A stretch of 64,000 bases of DNA, from assembly GCF_900115785.1 (NCBI RefSeq), contig NZ_FOYS01000001.1:62001-126000 (forward strand), given 5' to 3'. Source of the stretch: Halogeometricum limi (GTDB taxonomy: Archaea > Halobacteriota > Halobacteria > Halobacteriales > Haloferacaceae). The notes beneath the pieces are model-generated. The model ran no database searches. It saw only the letters and a list, made by a program, of their open reading frames with translations, and had not been told where the DNA came from. How positions within the stretch are numbered: position 1 is the first letter of the stretch; each line of letters starts with the position of its first letter. Of the stretch, positions 45,509 through 53,320 are shown in pieces. Made by a program: the position numbers and the translations under genes.

Positions 45509-45970
45509 ATGACCGGGGGACGACGCGGGGACGCCGCGGACATCCTCCTCGTCGAAGACAACCCGGGCGACGTTCGACTGACCCGTGAGGCGTTCGAACG
45601 GGGGAACATCAGCAACGAACTCCACGTCGTCACGGACGGCGCGGAAGCGCTGGACTTCTGCTATCGACGCGGCGCGTACGAGGACGCACCGCGACCCCAC
45701 CTCGTCCTCCTCGACCTGAACCTCCCCAAAGTCGACGGAACCGAGGTACTCGAACGACTCAAAGGTGACCCGGACCTCAAGTCCATCCCCGTCGTCGTCC
45801 TCACGAGTTCGGAGGCGGAGACTGACGTCGTCGAGAGCTACGAGTTACACACGAACGCGTATCTGACGAAACCCATCGACCCCGACGAGTTCGTCGACCT
45901 CGTCCGGACGTTCGAGGACTTCTGGCTGACGCTCGTCAAGTTGCCGCCGCGGGAGGGGGGCGACAGATGA
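45509..45970 (+). CDS. Stand-alone response regulator (receiver domain only)
   Basis: Receiver of 153 residues, Rcp1-like, with no output domain. It has the acidic pair in [20 protein letters not shown], the phosphoacceptor Asp in [20 protein letters not shown] (near residue 70), Thr/Ser in [11 protein letters not shown] and the conserved Lys in [12 protein letters not shown]. All are intact, so it should accept phosphate, most likely from the adjacent, divergent histidine kinase (42436-45336). The ATG at 45509 starts immediately before the domain; a longer in-frame start at 45407 would add about 34 unrelated residues. It overlaps the next gene by four bases (ATGA). Confidence 0.92.
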   Translation: MTGGRRGDAADILLVEDNPGDVRLTREAFERGNISNELHVVTDGAEALDFCYRRGAYEDAPRPHLVLLDLNLPKVDGTEVLERLKGDPDLKSIPVVVLTSSEAETDVVESYELHTNAYLTKPIDPDEFVDLVRTFEDFWLTLVKLPPREGGDR

Positions 45971-48018
45971 GTAGGGGCGAAGGCGAGTCCGCCGAACCCG
46001 ACCGCGGGGAGTCGCTTCACGTCTTGCTCGTCGAGGACAACCCCGGCGACGTGCGGTACATCCAGGAGATGCTCAAAGACGCCGGCGAACTCTCCCAGCG
46101 TCTCGTGTCGCGGAACCGCGAACTGTCGGCGTCGGCGGTCGACGCTCCCACGCGGGAACCGACGCTCGTTCACGAGACCCGACTCGCCGACGGCCTCGAC
46201 AGACTGGACGACACCCCAATCGACGTCGTCCTCCTCGATTTGAACCTCCCCGACAGCGAGGGGTTGGAGACGCTCCGGACGGTTCGAGAGCGCACGAGTG
46301 CGACCCCAATCGTCGTCATCACCGGACTGAGCGACCGGAAGACGGGGATGGACGCCCTCGAACAGGGGGCCGAAGAGTACCTCGCCAAGGGTGAGGTGAA
46401 CCCGGACTTGCTCGTCCGGTCGCTGTACCACGCCATAGAGCGCAAGGCGCACGAACGCGAGCGAGAACAGTATCGCACGCTCATCGAGACGGTGAGCGAC
46501 GGCGTGTACGCCGTCGACGACGACTCCCGGTTCACCCTCGTGAACGACGCGTTCGCCGAGATGACCGGCTACTCCCGCGACGCGTTGCTCGGGACGTCCT
46601 CGTCGCTCCTCGGGTGGGCCGACGAACCCGAAGACGGAGCGGAGAGCGTCGAAGCGGCCCGGACGGGGGTTCGCGAGGGCGAACTGCGGACCGCCGACGG
46701 CGACGCCATCCCCGTCGAATCGAACGTCTCGTCGTTCCCGTTGGAAGACGGCCGTCGAGGCAGTGCCGGCGTCGTCCGCGACATCACGGACCGGCGGGCG
46801 CGCGAACGGCAACTCGAACGCCAGCGAAACCAGTTGGTGACGCTCGACGCGTTGAACGAACTCGTCCACCGAATCTCCGCGGCGGTGCTCGAGTCGAGCA
46901 CGCGAGAAGCGATCGAACGACTCGTCTGCGAACACCTCGCGGCGTCGGAGTCGTACGAGTTCGCGTGGTTCGGCGACCGCGACCCCACCGACGAGACGGT
47001 CAGACTGAGAGCGGAGGCCGGCGCAGAAGACGACTTCGAGGGATTCGGTGGCACCGCCGACGACGGACCGGCGGGACCGACGGCGAGAGCGCTCCGAGAC
47101 GGCGAGGTACACGTCGTGCAGAACCTGACCGACGCGCCGTCGGACGAACGGTGGCGGAACCGCGCGAGCGAACGCGGCCTCCGCTCCGTCGCGGCGATTC
47201 CCGTCGGCTACGACGAGACGCTGTACGGCGTGCTGACGGTCTACTCGGAGCGTCCCGACGCCTTCGGCGACGACGAACGCGCGGTCGTCGGCCGACTCGG
47301 ACAGGTCGTCGGCCACGCCATCAACGCCATCGAACGCAAGCAGGCGCTGATGAGCGAGGACGTGGTGGAGATTCGCTTCATCGTCGAGAACGCCTTCGAC
47401 GTCGTCGACGCCCGGACGGCGACGGATAGCGAGATATCGTTCGACCGGGCCGTCCCCGTATCCGACAGCGTCTACCTCATGTACGGGACGGCCGACGGCG
47501 ACGCCATCGACACACTCCGCGCACTCGTCGACGAGGTACCCCAGTTCGAGTCGCTGAACGTCTTCGACGACGACGCGGCGTCGACCCGGTTCGAGGTTCG
47601 ACTCACCGAACCCCCGCTCATCTCGACGATTGCGGCCGACGGCGGGCGCGTCGAGTCCGCGACGATTCGGGGGTCCGACTACCACCTCGTCGTCCACGCT
47701 CCCCCGAGCGTCGACGTCAACCGGATGGTCGAGGCGGTCAGAGACGACTACTCGAACGCCGTCGTCCGGGCGAAGCGACACACGACGCGAACGACGCAGT
47801 CGGTGTCCAGCCTCGAATCGACGGTGTTCGAGGACCTGACCGAGAAACAGCGTGCGGCGCTGGAGGCGGCGTACTACGCGGGCTTTTTCGACTGGCCGCG
47901 GGAGTCCTCGGGCGAGGACGTGGCCGAATCGCTGGGCGTCTCCGCGCCGACGTTCCACCAACACGTCCGAATCGCCGAACGCAAACTGTTCGCGGAGATG
48001 TTCGAGTCGGACCACTGA
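45967..48018 (+). CDS. Bat-like regulator: receiver, PAS, GAF, HTH_10
   Basis: A 683-residue signalling protein. The receiver (residues 15-145) is intact: [20 protein letters not shown], phosphoacceptor Asp in [19 protein letters not shown], Thr in VVITGLSDR and Lys in [12 protein letters not shown] domain (about 165-280, [20 protein letters not shown]) follows, then GAF (about 285-455), then the Bat domain. The C-terminal HTH_10 carries [20 protein letters not shown] and [17 protein letters not shown]. It is a DNA-binding output for phosphorelay signals and is translationally coupled to the stand-alone receiver. It differs from the regulator at 6518 in keeping its phosphoacceptor. The targets are unknown. 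Confidence 0.93.
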   Translation: MSRGEGESAEPDRGESLHVLLVEDNPGDVRYIQEMLKDAGELSQRLVSRNRELSASAVDAPTREPTLVHETRLADGLDRLDDTPIDVVLLDLNLPDSEGLETLRTVRERTSATPIVVITGLSDRKTGMDALEQGAEEYLAKGEVNPDLLVRSLYHAIERKAHEREREQYRTLIETVSDGVYAVDDDSRFTLVNDAFAEMTGYSRDALLGTSSSLLGWADEPEDGAESVEAARTGVREGELRTADGDAIPVESNVSSFPLEDGRRGSAGVVRDITDRRARERQLERQRNQLVTLDALNELVHRISAAVLESSTREAIERLVCEHLAASESYEFAWFGDRDPTDETVRLRAEAGAEDDFEGFGGTADDGPAGPTARALRDGEVHVVQNLTDAPSDERWRNRASERGLRSVAAIPVGYDETLYGVLTVYSERPDAFGDDERAVVGRLGQVVGHAINAIERKQALMSEDVVEIRFIVENAFDVVDARTATDSEISFDRAVPVSDSVYLMYGTADGDAIDTLRALVDEVPQFESLNVFDDDAASTRFEVRLTEPPLISTIAADGGRVESATIRGSDYHLVVHAPPSVDVNRMVEAVRDDYSNAVVRAKRHTTRTTQSVSSLESTVFEDLTEKQRAALEAAYYAGFFDWPRESSGEDVAESLGVSAPTFHQHVRIAERKLFAEMFESDH

Positions 48019-48025
48019 GCAGCAC

Positions 48026-48037
48026 CTAAAATTTTAG
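48026..48037. promoter_or_regulatory. CTAAAATTTTAG palindrome between the Bat-like gene and the next regulator
   Basis: A perfect 12-bp palindrome, 8 bases after the stop of the Bat-like gene and 37 bases before the ATG at 48075. It may be the TATA region and operator of the downstream regulator, a terminator of the upstream gene, or both. Related CTAAA half-sites occur at 49291-49306. Confidence 0.5.
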
Positions 48038-48074
48038 ACTAGCCCGTTTTGCAGATAGACCATCACCGTCTAGT

Positions 48075-48938
48075 ATGGTCGACAATATCGCGTTTTCTTC
48101 GCCTGCGGACGAGAAGGCCTACGAACTCGACGTCGAGTCCGACGGCCGACTCGTCGACGCACTCTCTGAGGGGTGCCGCCGCCACGTTTTGACGTATCTG
48201 CGGGGACGCCGCGACCCGGTCGAACTGGACGCGCTCGCACGACAGGTCGCCGCGTGGCGATACGACGCCGACGACGAGTCCGTCACCGAGGAACAGCAAC
48301 GGCGGGAACTGGTGAGACTCCACCACGTCCACCTTCCGAAACTCGAAGCCGCCGCGCTCGTCCGGCGTCGGGGCGGCGGCGTCGTCGCGACGTTCCAGCG
48401 CTCCGACGTCGGCGAGGAGTGCGCCGAGCGCCTCGGTCACGACGACCACTATCCCGAAGCACGACTGGACGGACTGTTCGAGGTGCTCTCGAACCCGATT
48501 CGGATGAAACTCGTCGTCGCCTTCCAAGCGGAACTGGAAGCCGAGACGCCGTACACCGTCGCCGAACTCGCGGACGCCGTCTCTGCGGTCGACTCGAAGT
48601 CCGGCCGTCACGCCGGCCGGTCTGACCGACCCGCCGACGAGTCCGAGCGAATCGCGGTGGCGCTTCGACACGTCCACCTGCCGAAGATGGCCGACGTCGG
48701 CGTCGTCTCCTACGACCCGAACGGAGAGACGGCGGTGTACGAGGGCCACCCCGCCCTGTGGACGGAGTCGGAGTCCCCTCGCCCCGACGTCGTCGTTCGG
48801 AACTGCACCCAGTGCGGCGGGATGCGAGAACACGAAGTGGAGACGGCGCGCGAGGACCGGCACGACGCTCGGGGGCAGCGTCACCGAGAGCTTCGCTGTC
48901 TGTACTGTCAGCACGTCAGCGAACGAATCCTCGCCTGA
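48075..48938 (+). CDS. Double winged-helix (DUF7344-type) protein with C-terminal zinc ribbon
   Basis: A 287-residue protein built of two winged-helix units. Unit 1 (residues about 20-115) has ALSEGCRRHVLTYLRGRRDP and LVRLHHVHLPKLEAAALVRR. Unit 2 (about 135-230) has LFEVLSNPIRMKLVVAF and VALRHVHLPKMADVGVVSYD. The pair of HVHLPK motifs shows an internal duplication, shared with the single-unit protein at 27166. The C-terminus has NCTQCGG and LRCLYCQHV, two CxxC pairs for a zinc site. It is a likely transcription factor. It follows the Bat-like gene with its own palindromic promoter region. Its targets are unknown, but nearby palindromes are candidates. Confidence 0.85.
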   Translation: MVDNIAFSSPADEKAYELDVESDGRLVDALSEGCRRHVLTYLRGRRDPVELDALARQVAAWRYDADDESVTEEQQRRELVRLHHVHLPKLEAAALVRRRGGGVVATFQRSDVGEECAERLGHDDHYPEARLDGLFEVLSNPIRMKLVVAFQAELEAETPYTVAELADAVSAVDSKSGRHAGRSDRPADESERIAVALRHVHLPKMADVGVVSYDPNGETAVYEGHPALWTESESPRPDVVVRNCTQCGGMREHEVETAREDRHDARGQRHRELRCLYCQHVSERILA

Positions 48939-48983
48939 GTGGGAGCGCGTGCCGTCGTCGCGGGGTCCGCGCCGCGAGAACGC

Positions 48984-49277
48984 CTACTCGACGTTCGGTG
49001 CCTTCTCGTCGGTTCGCCCCGGAATCTCCACCTCTATCTCCAACTCGGGTTCGCCGACGCCCTCGAAGTCGACTTCGAGTTCGACCGGTTCGCCGAACGC
49101 GAACGGGAGTTCCCACTCGTCCGTCGAGAGCGTCAGGTCGTCGCCGTCGCGGAGTTGTTCGCCGAGTGCGACGAGGAAGTCGCCCGCCTCCGCCGCGTCG
49201 AGGCGGAACTCCTGTTCGAAGTCGCGACCGGACCGAATCACCGTCTTCTCGTCTGTCGTCTGCTGGTCGTCGGACAT
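48984..49277 (-). CDS. Amphi-Trp domain protein
   Basis: An acidic 97-residue protein of the small amphi-Trp domain family found in haloarchaea and some bacteria. Features are an N-terminal strand and helix (KTVIRSGRDFEQEFRLDAAE, AGDFLVALGEQLRDGDDL), the conserved Trp in LSTDEWELPFAFG, and closing strands VELEVDFEGVGEPELEIEVE. The biochemical function is unknown; the domain is often near stress or chaperone-like genes. The ATG at 49277 has an inverted repeat (TTTAGG ... CCTAAA) 14-29 bases upstream, in the promoter. It is convergent with the preceding regulator gene. Confidence 0.85.
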   Translation of the reverse strand: MSDDQQTTDEKTVIRSGRDFEQEFRLDAAEAGDFLVALGEQLRDGDDLTLSTDEWELPFAFGEPVELEVDFEGVGEPELEIEVEIPGRTDEKAPNVE

Positions 49278-49290
49278 GGCTGTGCACTAT

Positions 49291-49306
49291 TTTAGGGGGG
49301 CCTAAA
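49291..49306. promoter_or_regulatory. TTTAGG-GGGG-CCTAAA inverted repeat at the amphi-Trp promoter
   Basis: Perfect 6-bp arms around four bases, 14-29 bases upstream of the amphi-Trp ATG and overlapping its probable TATA region (TTTTTTGATTTA on the leftward strand). It is a good candidate operator. The CTAAA half-sites also occur in the palindrome at 48026-48037. Confidence 0.55.
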
Positions 49307-49324
49307 TCAAAAAAGCCGGGGCCG

Positions 49325-49330
49325 ATTTAT
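49325..49330 (+). promoter_or_regulatory. TATA box of the small zinc protein gene
   Basis: ATTTAT, 24-29 bases before the GTG at 49354. This spacing favours a leaderless transcript and supports GTG as the start. The stretch between 49278 and 49353 is shared with the divergent amphi-Trp promoter. Confidence 0.5.
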
Positions 49331-49353
49331 GTTGTCGTCGCTACTCGCTAGTC

Positions 49354-49527
49354 GTGTTGGGACTGCGTTTCTTCGCGTGTGACCGCTGTGACACCGTCTT
49401 CGCCGACGTCGCGGAACCACCGTGGTGCGACGGGTGCGGCGGAGACGATGGGTGCGGCGGTGGGTCGTTCGCCGAGATTACGTCGCGGGTGCAGCGTGAC
49501 GAGTACTTCTTCGCGCGGGGAGAGTAA
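49354..49527 (+). CDS. Small zinc-finger protein (rubredoxin/zinc-ribbon-like), 57 aa
   Basis: GTG-initiated protein of 57 residues. It has a zinc-ribbon pattern: FFACDRCDTVF, then PPWCDGCGGDDGCGGG, giving two CxxC pairs plus a fifth Cys. It closes with a helix-like tail FAEITSRVQRDEYFFARGE. Haloarchaea have many small zinc ribbons of this look whose function is not known. The start and promoter fit: ATTTAT lies 24-29 bases upstream. No longer in-frame start with a plausible leader is present. It lies before the leftward tRNA-Gln gene, so the two converge. Confidence 0.7.
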   Translation: MLGLRFFACDRCDTVFADVAEPPWCDGCGGDDGCGGGSFAEITSRVQRDEYFFARGE

Positions 49528-49642
49528 CGGCAGACTCCCTTCCCACGGGTACACGAGATGTCGTGACTTAGTCAGGAGACGTCCCGTCCACCGTGAGTTG
49601 ACAGAGAATAGACACCTCTCGAAGCGTCGAAATCGAGAGAAG

Positions 49643-49715
49643 TAGTTCCACCAGGATTCGAACCTGGGTCGTTGCCCCCAGAAGGCAACAGGATTGGCCA
49701 CTACCCCATGGAACT
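49643..49715 (-). tRNA. tRNA-Gln (anticodon CTG)
   Basis: A 73-base cloverleaf on the leftward strand. Acceptor arm AGTTCCA pairs with TGGAACT, followed by discriminator A. The D arm is GGGTAGTGGCCAATCC. The anticodon stem TTGCC/GGCAA encloses loop TTCTGGG, giving anticodon CTG (reads CAG). The T arm is CCAGG-TTCGAAT-CCTGG. CCA is not encoded, as is usual in archaea. No intron is present. The gene lies between the small zinc protein and vapC. I saw no integrase or direct repeat of its 3' end nearby. Confidence 0.93.
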
Positions 49716-49906
49716 GGTACGTCTGCTGTCGTCGGCTCCGTCCAACGACGTACCTACACGTATCCAGTGCCGAACTATGAATGTTGCGAAACGGGTCACG
49801 TGACGATTCGTGGGTGGAAGCGAGCGAAGTGCAGCCACCGTTGGACCACACGGGTTCCGAAATCCGTCTGTCACGAACGGTGTTCGTCTCTGGTCTCTGA
49901 GCTAGC

Positions 49907-50338
49907 CTACGACTGGTGTGGCCTGTCGGCAATCTCCAACCGATTGACCCAGTCGAGTGCGTCGAAGTCGTCGTCGAACGAATACAGATACTCGACGCCT
50001 TCTCGTTCCATGTAGGCGGCAATCGTCGCGTCGCCGAAGGCGATGCCGTCGTATCGCTCGAACAGTTCCATGGCCCGTCTGAAGTCCTTCTGCGGTGCGT
50101 GGTGAACCTCGAAGCCCGAAGAGGCGTTGAGACGCTGGTACGTCTCTGTCGCCTTGTCGTGCCGATTGCGTCCGTGAATCCAGTTCAGCGTTTCCAGCAG
50201 GACGTAGGTCGTCACTCGACCGGTCGGCAGGTCCCCCGAGTCGATTCCGCGGACGATATCGAAGCCCGTGCTGTGTCGCTCGTCGTCGGCGTCGAACCCT
50301 GCGATGAGAACACTCGTATCGACGACAGCGGAGACCAC
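49907..50338 (-). CDS. vapC: VapC-type PIN-domain toxin
   Basis: A 143-residue PIN-domain ribonuclease. The acidic active site is visible: Asp in SAVVDTSVLIAGFD near the start, Glu in TTYVLLETLNWIH, Asp in GIAFGDATIAAYM, and Asp residues in YSFDDDFDALDWVNRL. Together with the partner at 50339 it forms a VapBC toxin-antitoxin pair; related toxins cut tRNA or rRNA. It starts with GTG at 50338, directly after the vapB stop, so translation is coupled. It lies upstream of a tRNA gene, but no specific target can be inferred from that. Confidence 0.9.
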   Translation of the reverse strand: MVSAVVDTSVLIAGFDADDERHSTGFDIVRGIDSGDLPTGRVTTYVLLETLNWIHGRNRHDKATETYQRLNASSGFEVHHAPQKDFRRAMELFERYDGIAFGDATIAAYMEREGVEYLYSFDDDFDALDWVNRLEIADRPHQS

Positions 50339-50590
50339 TTACTGCTGCTCCGTCGCTTCGCTTTCGTGGCCCGCCAGGTCGTGCGTTCCGAGACCGTCAC
50401 CGCCCATCGACACGGGCTCGAAGTCGGTGAAGGCTCCGTACTGCTCGTGGACCACGTCGACGCTCAGTTCGCCGTCTTCAGCGACTTTCCACCGAATCGT
50501 GTCTCCGGGCTCGATGTCGAGACGGCGACGAACGGCGGCCGGAATCGTCACCATGCCGCTCTCGCTCACCTTCGTCTCTTCGGTGGCCAT
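50339..50590 (-). CDS. vapB: VapB antitoxin (AbrB/SpoVT domain)
   Basis: An 83-residue antitoxin. The N-terminal AbrB swapped-hairpin DNA-binding domain is clear: TKVSESGMVTIPAAVRRRLD then IEPGDTIRWKVAEDGELSVD. The acidic C-terminus (GLGTHDLAGHESEATEQQ) is the segment that usually binds and blocks the VapC toxin. The TAA stop abuts the vapC GTG. A near-perfect palindrome of ACATGT half-sites lies 28-45 bases upstream of the ATG and is a likely operator for autoregulation by the VapBC complex. Confidence 0.9.
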   Translation of the reverse strand: MATEETKVSESGMVTIPAAVRRRLDIEPGDTIRWKVAEDGELSVDVVHEQYGAFTDFEPVSMGGDGLGTHDLAGHESEATEQQ

Positions 50591-50617
50591 GGTCGTCTGT
50601 AGGCGGTGACGGATGAG

Positions 50618-50635
50618 ACATGTTGCGCCACATGT
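50618..50635. promoter_or_regulatory. ACATGT-tgcgcc-ACATGT palindrome, probable vapBC operator
   Basis: An 18-bp palindrome with one mismatched pair in the centre, placed 28-45 bases upstream of the vapB ATG. Each arm, ACATGT, is itself palindromic. VapB-type AbrB antitoxins commonly bind such sites to autoregulate. Confidence 0.6.
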
Positions 50636-50767
50636 AGACCAGTAAACCAGCGTAGACCGACGGTGCCAAACCGGCTTCGTGGGGTCGCGCTGGCATCCGG
50701 TCGACAACGACGAACTCGACACCCGAACCGACCACGACGTTATCTCCGCTGTCGTCCTTATGACGGT

Positions 50768-51154
50768 GTGGCAGACACGAAGCGCGGCCGAGAGAAACAG
50801 GCTCGAAACGCAGAGCGACGGCGGTGGGAACGGGAGATGGCGGACGAGGTGGCTCGCTCCGACGAATCCGAACCCGAATTCGAACCCGAACCGGTGGACG
50901 ACGAGGAGACCGCGGAGACCGAAGCGGAACCGTCGGGAGAGGCGTGCCACCGTCGCGGCTGTACGGAGCCCGCGGCGTTCGTCGTCGTCGAACGCTATCA
51001 AGAGGAGACTGGGCAGGGTGCCGTCGAGGCGAGGGCGGCCCTGTGCGTCGACCACACCGCCGAAGAAGGCCCGACGAACCTCGACCACGCCTATCCGGGA
51101 TACGTGTTCCGCGTCGAACCGTTCCCGGAGACGACGGTGCAGAAACCGGAGTGA
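50768..51154 (+). CDS. Cys/His small protein, haloarchaeal, function unknown
   Basis: A 128-residue protein starting with GTG: ADTKRGREKQARNAERRRWE, a basic helical lead typical of a haloarchaeal family. An acidic stretch follows, then a putative zinc site ACHRRGCTEPAAFVVVERY with LCVDHTAEEG (C-x4-C ... C-x2-H). The C-terminus LDHAYPGYVFRVEPF looks structured. I chose GTG 50768 because the homologous-looking lead begins there; an upstream start at 50606 would add about 54 residues of unrelated sequence overlapping the vapB promoter. The gene is divergent from vapBC. The role is unknown. Confidence 0.7.
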   Translation: MADTKRGREKQARNAERRRWEREMADEVARSDESEPEFEPEPVDDEETAETEAEPSGEACHRRGCTEPAAFVVVERYQEETGQGAVEARAALCVDHTAEEGPTNLDHAYPGYVFRVEPFPETTVQKPE

Positions 51155-51216
51155 GCGAGCGACGAGCGAGGGGGAGCGCGGACCGTTCGCGCGGCCAATC
51201 GCCGCTGTCCGGGGGT

Positions 51217-51852
51217 TCAGTCCTCGCCGAGGGGGTTCGCGAGCGCGTCCTCGATAGCGTCGTCGCCGCCGAGCATCTCGAACGTCACTCCGTACGTACG
51301 CTCCGCGGTGAGCGCGGTGACGAGCGTCCGAGCGACGTCCTCGCGAGGCACGTCACCGTCCGGGTCGATGTCGGCGCCCGTTCGGATACGACCCGTTCCC
51401 TCCTCGTTCGTCAGTCGACCGGGTCTGACGATGGTGTACGTCAACTCGCTCTCGCGGAGTCTGTCGTCCGCCTCGGCCTTCGCCCGAAGGTACTCTCTGA
51501 GCGCTTCCGGGCCGTCTGCCGGCGAGTCGGCGCCGAGAGAACTCAACATCACGAACCGCTCCACGCCGTGCGCTTCGGCGGCTTCGACGAGGTTCACCGC
51601 GCCGTCTCTGTCGACGCCCCACACGTCGTCACCGCCGGACCCGGCGGCGAAGACGACGGCGTCACAGCCGTCGACGGCGTGCGTCACGTCCTCGGTCAGG
51701 TCGGCGACGACGGCCTCCGCGCCGAGCGCTTCGATATCGGCGACCTGCGACGCTTCGCGGACCATCCCACGAACGTCGTGAGCGCTCTCAGCCAGCAGTT
51801 TCGTGACGTGCTGTCCGACCTGTCCGTGAGAACCCGCGACGAGTACCTGCAT
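51217..51852 (-). CDS. Atypical SDR / NAD(P)-binding protein (NmrA-like)
   Basis: A 211-residue Rossmann-fold protein of the atypical short-chain dehydrogenase type. It starts QVLVAGSHGQVGQHVTKLLA with the G-x2-G-x2-G nucleotide loop. Blocks VADLTEDVTHAVDGCDAVVF, then VNLVEAAEAHGVERFVMLSS and LTYTIVRPGRLTNEEGTGRI complete the family pattern. Such proteins often act as NAD(P)-sensing or reductase-like enzymes, and the catalytic Tyr-x3-Lys of classical SDRs is not evident. The ATG at 51852 begins directly at the first strand. The substrate is unknown; it is convergent with the Cys/His gene. Confidence 0.87.
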   Translation of the reverse strand: MQVLVAGSHGQVGQHVTKLLAESAHDVRGMVREASQVADIEALGAEAVVADLTEDVTHAVDGCDAVVFAAGSGGDDVWGVDRDGAVNLVEAAEAHGVERFVMLSSLGADSPADGPEALREYLRAKAEADDRLRESELTYTIVRPGRLTNEEGTGRIRTGADIDPDGDVPREDVARTLVTALTAERTYGVTFEMLGGDDAIEDALANPLGED

Positions 51853-51987
51853 CGTGAGTGAACCTCGGACCGGGAGTCGGAAGACGTCATCGGCCGTCAC
51901 TGGTCGTCATCGGCCTCACCGGACGTCGCCCCGCCGGCGGCGGCCGTCGGCGGTCCGTCACCGGTCGACCGGTCGACCGCGACCGAC

Positions 51988-52560
51988 TCAGGCCAGCGCG
52001 CTCCGGTCGACCTCGCCCTCGGCGAACGTCTCGACGATGCCCTCGCAGAACGCTTCTAAGTCGCCCGGGTTCCGACTCGTCACGACGCCAGCGTCGACGA
52101 CGACTTCCTCGTCGACCCACTCGCCGCCCGCGTTTCGGACGTCCGTCTGAAGGCTCGGGTAGGAGGTGAGCGTCAGGTCCTCCACCACGTCGGCTTCGAC
52201 GAGCGTCCACGGTCCGTGACAGATGACGCCGATTGGCGTCCCCGTCTCGAACGCCTCGCGGACGAACGCCACCGCGTCGCCGTCGGCGCGGAGTTCGTCC
52301 GCACCGACCGTCCCGCCGGGGACGAGAACGGCGTCGTAGTCGGCCGCGAGCGTGTCCGCGACGGCTCGCTCCACCTCGACCGTCTCCGCCGGTTCGAGGT
52401 CGTTCTCGACCGTCTGCACCTCGCCCGTCTCGGGGCCGACCACCTCGACGGTCGCGCCCGCCGCTTCGAGGGCGTCTCGCGGTTCGGTGAACTCGACCGA
52501 TTCGGTGCCTCTCGGTGCCACCAGCGCTGCGACCGTCGTTCCTTCGAGTGTTTCGGACAT
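51988..52560 (-). CDS. DJ-1/PfpI-family protein (class I amidotransferase fold)
   Basis: A 190-residue protein with the DJ-1/PfpI pattern. An initial strand TVAALVAPRGTESVEFTEPR includes the family Glu. DYDAVLVPGGTVGADELRAD and the nucleophile elbow GVICHGPWTLVEADVV (Cys near residue 117, followed by His) come next. C-terminal strand-helix blocks with TSRNPGDLEAFCEGIVETFA complete the fold. Members include peptidase-like, glyoxalase-like and deglycase enzymes. The Cys-His pair is present, so it is probably catalytic. It lies on the same strand as the SDR gene downstream (gap 135 bases), but no shared function is obvious. Confidence 0.9.
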   Translation of the reverse strand: MSETLEGTTVAALVAPRGTESVEFTEPRDALEAAGATVEVVGPETGEVQTVENDLEPAETVEVERAVADTLAADYDAVLVPGGTVGADELRADGDAVAFVREAFETGTPIGVICHGPWTLVEADVVEDLTLTSYPSLQTDVRNAGGEWVDEEVVVDAGVVTSRNPGDLEAFCEGIVETFAEGEVDRSALA

Positions 52561-52660
52561 GGGTTCGAATCGACACGAGCCAGCCCCATACGAGCGGTGC
52601 CTAACTCTGAAGGCCGCGCGTCGAGCGGTGCGCGGCAAACGAACGTGTACAATCCGCCAC

Positions 52661-52668
52661 CTATTTAC
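52661..52668 (+). promoter_or_regulatory. TATA box of purO
   Basis: CTATTTAC, 24-31 bases upstream of the purO ATG at 52692, consistent with a leaderless transcript. Confidence 0.55.
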
Positions 52669-52691
52669 CCTCTGTCTATACACCCTCGTGT

Positions 52692-53270
52692 ATGTACGTC
52701 GGACGATTCATCGTCATCGGTCCCGATTTCGGCGCGTACCGCGTCTCCTCACGGTCGTTCCCCAACCGCCGCGTCGTCGAGCGTGACGGCACGCTCACCG
52801 TCTCGCCGACGCCGGACGCGCCAGAGACGGACAACCCCTACATCTCCTACAACTGCGTCCGCGAGGGCGGCGACGGCGTCGTCGTCGGCAACGGGTCGCA
52901 CGTCGACCCCATCGCCGAGAAGTTGGACCTCGGCTACCCCGCCCGCGACGCCCTCGCGGAGTCGCTGCTCGCGATGGACTACGAGAAGGACGACTACGAC
53001 ACACCGCGAATCGCCGGCGTGGTAGGCGAGCAGTCGTATATCGGCATCGTCCGGAAGGACGCCCTCCTCGTGCGTCCCGTCGAAGACGACCCGATGCTCG
53101 TCGCCACCTACGAACAGGCCGACCCGGGCGCCGTCACCTTCGACGGGAGCGGGTCGCCCGCCGAGATAGCCGAACGCGCCTACGAGATGGAGTACGAACA
53201 CGCCGTCTGCGCCGCGGGCGTCACCTACGACGACGGCGACGCGGACGTGGGGTTCTACAACGGCGAGTAA
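52692..53270 (+). CDS. purO: Archaeal IMP cyclohydrolase
   Basis: Last step of purine synthesis: closing FAICAR to IMP. The 192-residue protein starts [20 protein letters not shown]. It has [20 protein letters not shown] in the middle and closes with [20 protein letters not shown], the layout of archaeal PurO (unrelated to bacterial PurH). The conserved Arg, Tyr and Glu residues of the Ntn-hydrolase-like active site appear in these blocks. It is monocistronic as far as I can see, with a CTATTTAC promoter box. Haloarchaea usually pair it with a separate AICAR formyltransferase, which is not in this window. Confidence 0.93.
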   Translation: MYVGRFIVIGPDFGAYRVSSRSFPNRRVVERDGTLTVSPTPDAPETDNPYISYNCVREGGDGVVVGNGSHVDPIAEKLDLGYPARDALAESLLAMDYEKDDYDTPRIAGVVGEQSYIGIVRKDALLVRPVEDDPMLVATYEQADPGAVTFDGSGSPAEIAERAYEMEYEHAVCAAGVTYDDGDADVGFYNGE

Positions 53271-53320
53271 GCGTCGTCCGCCGCACATCGTTTTTGCATC
53301 TCGCGCGTGTACGCGGAGCC

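Noticed and set aside
45838-48015. Long leftward open frame opposite the Bat-like regulator
   Set aside because: Shadow of the receiver-PAS-GAF-HTH gene; composition is unlike a haloarchaeal protein.
49528-49642. Integration site (att) at the 3' end of tRNA-Gln
   Set aside because: No repeat of the tRNA 3' end and no integrase gene in the flanking sequence; vapBC lies on the 5' side.
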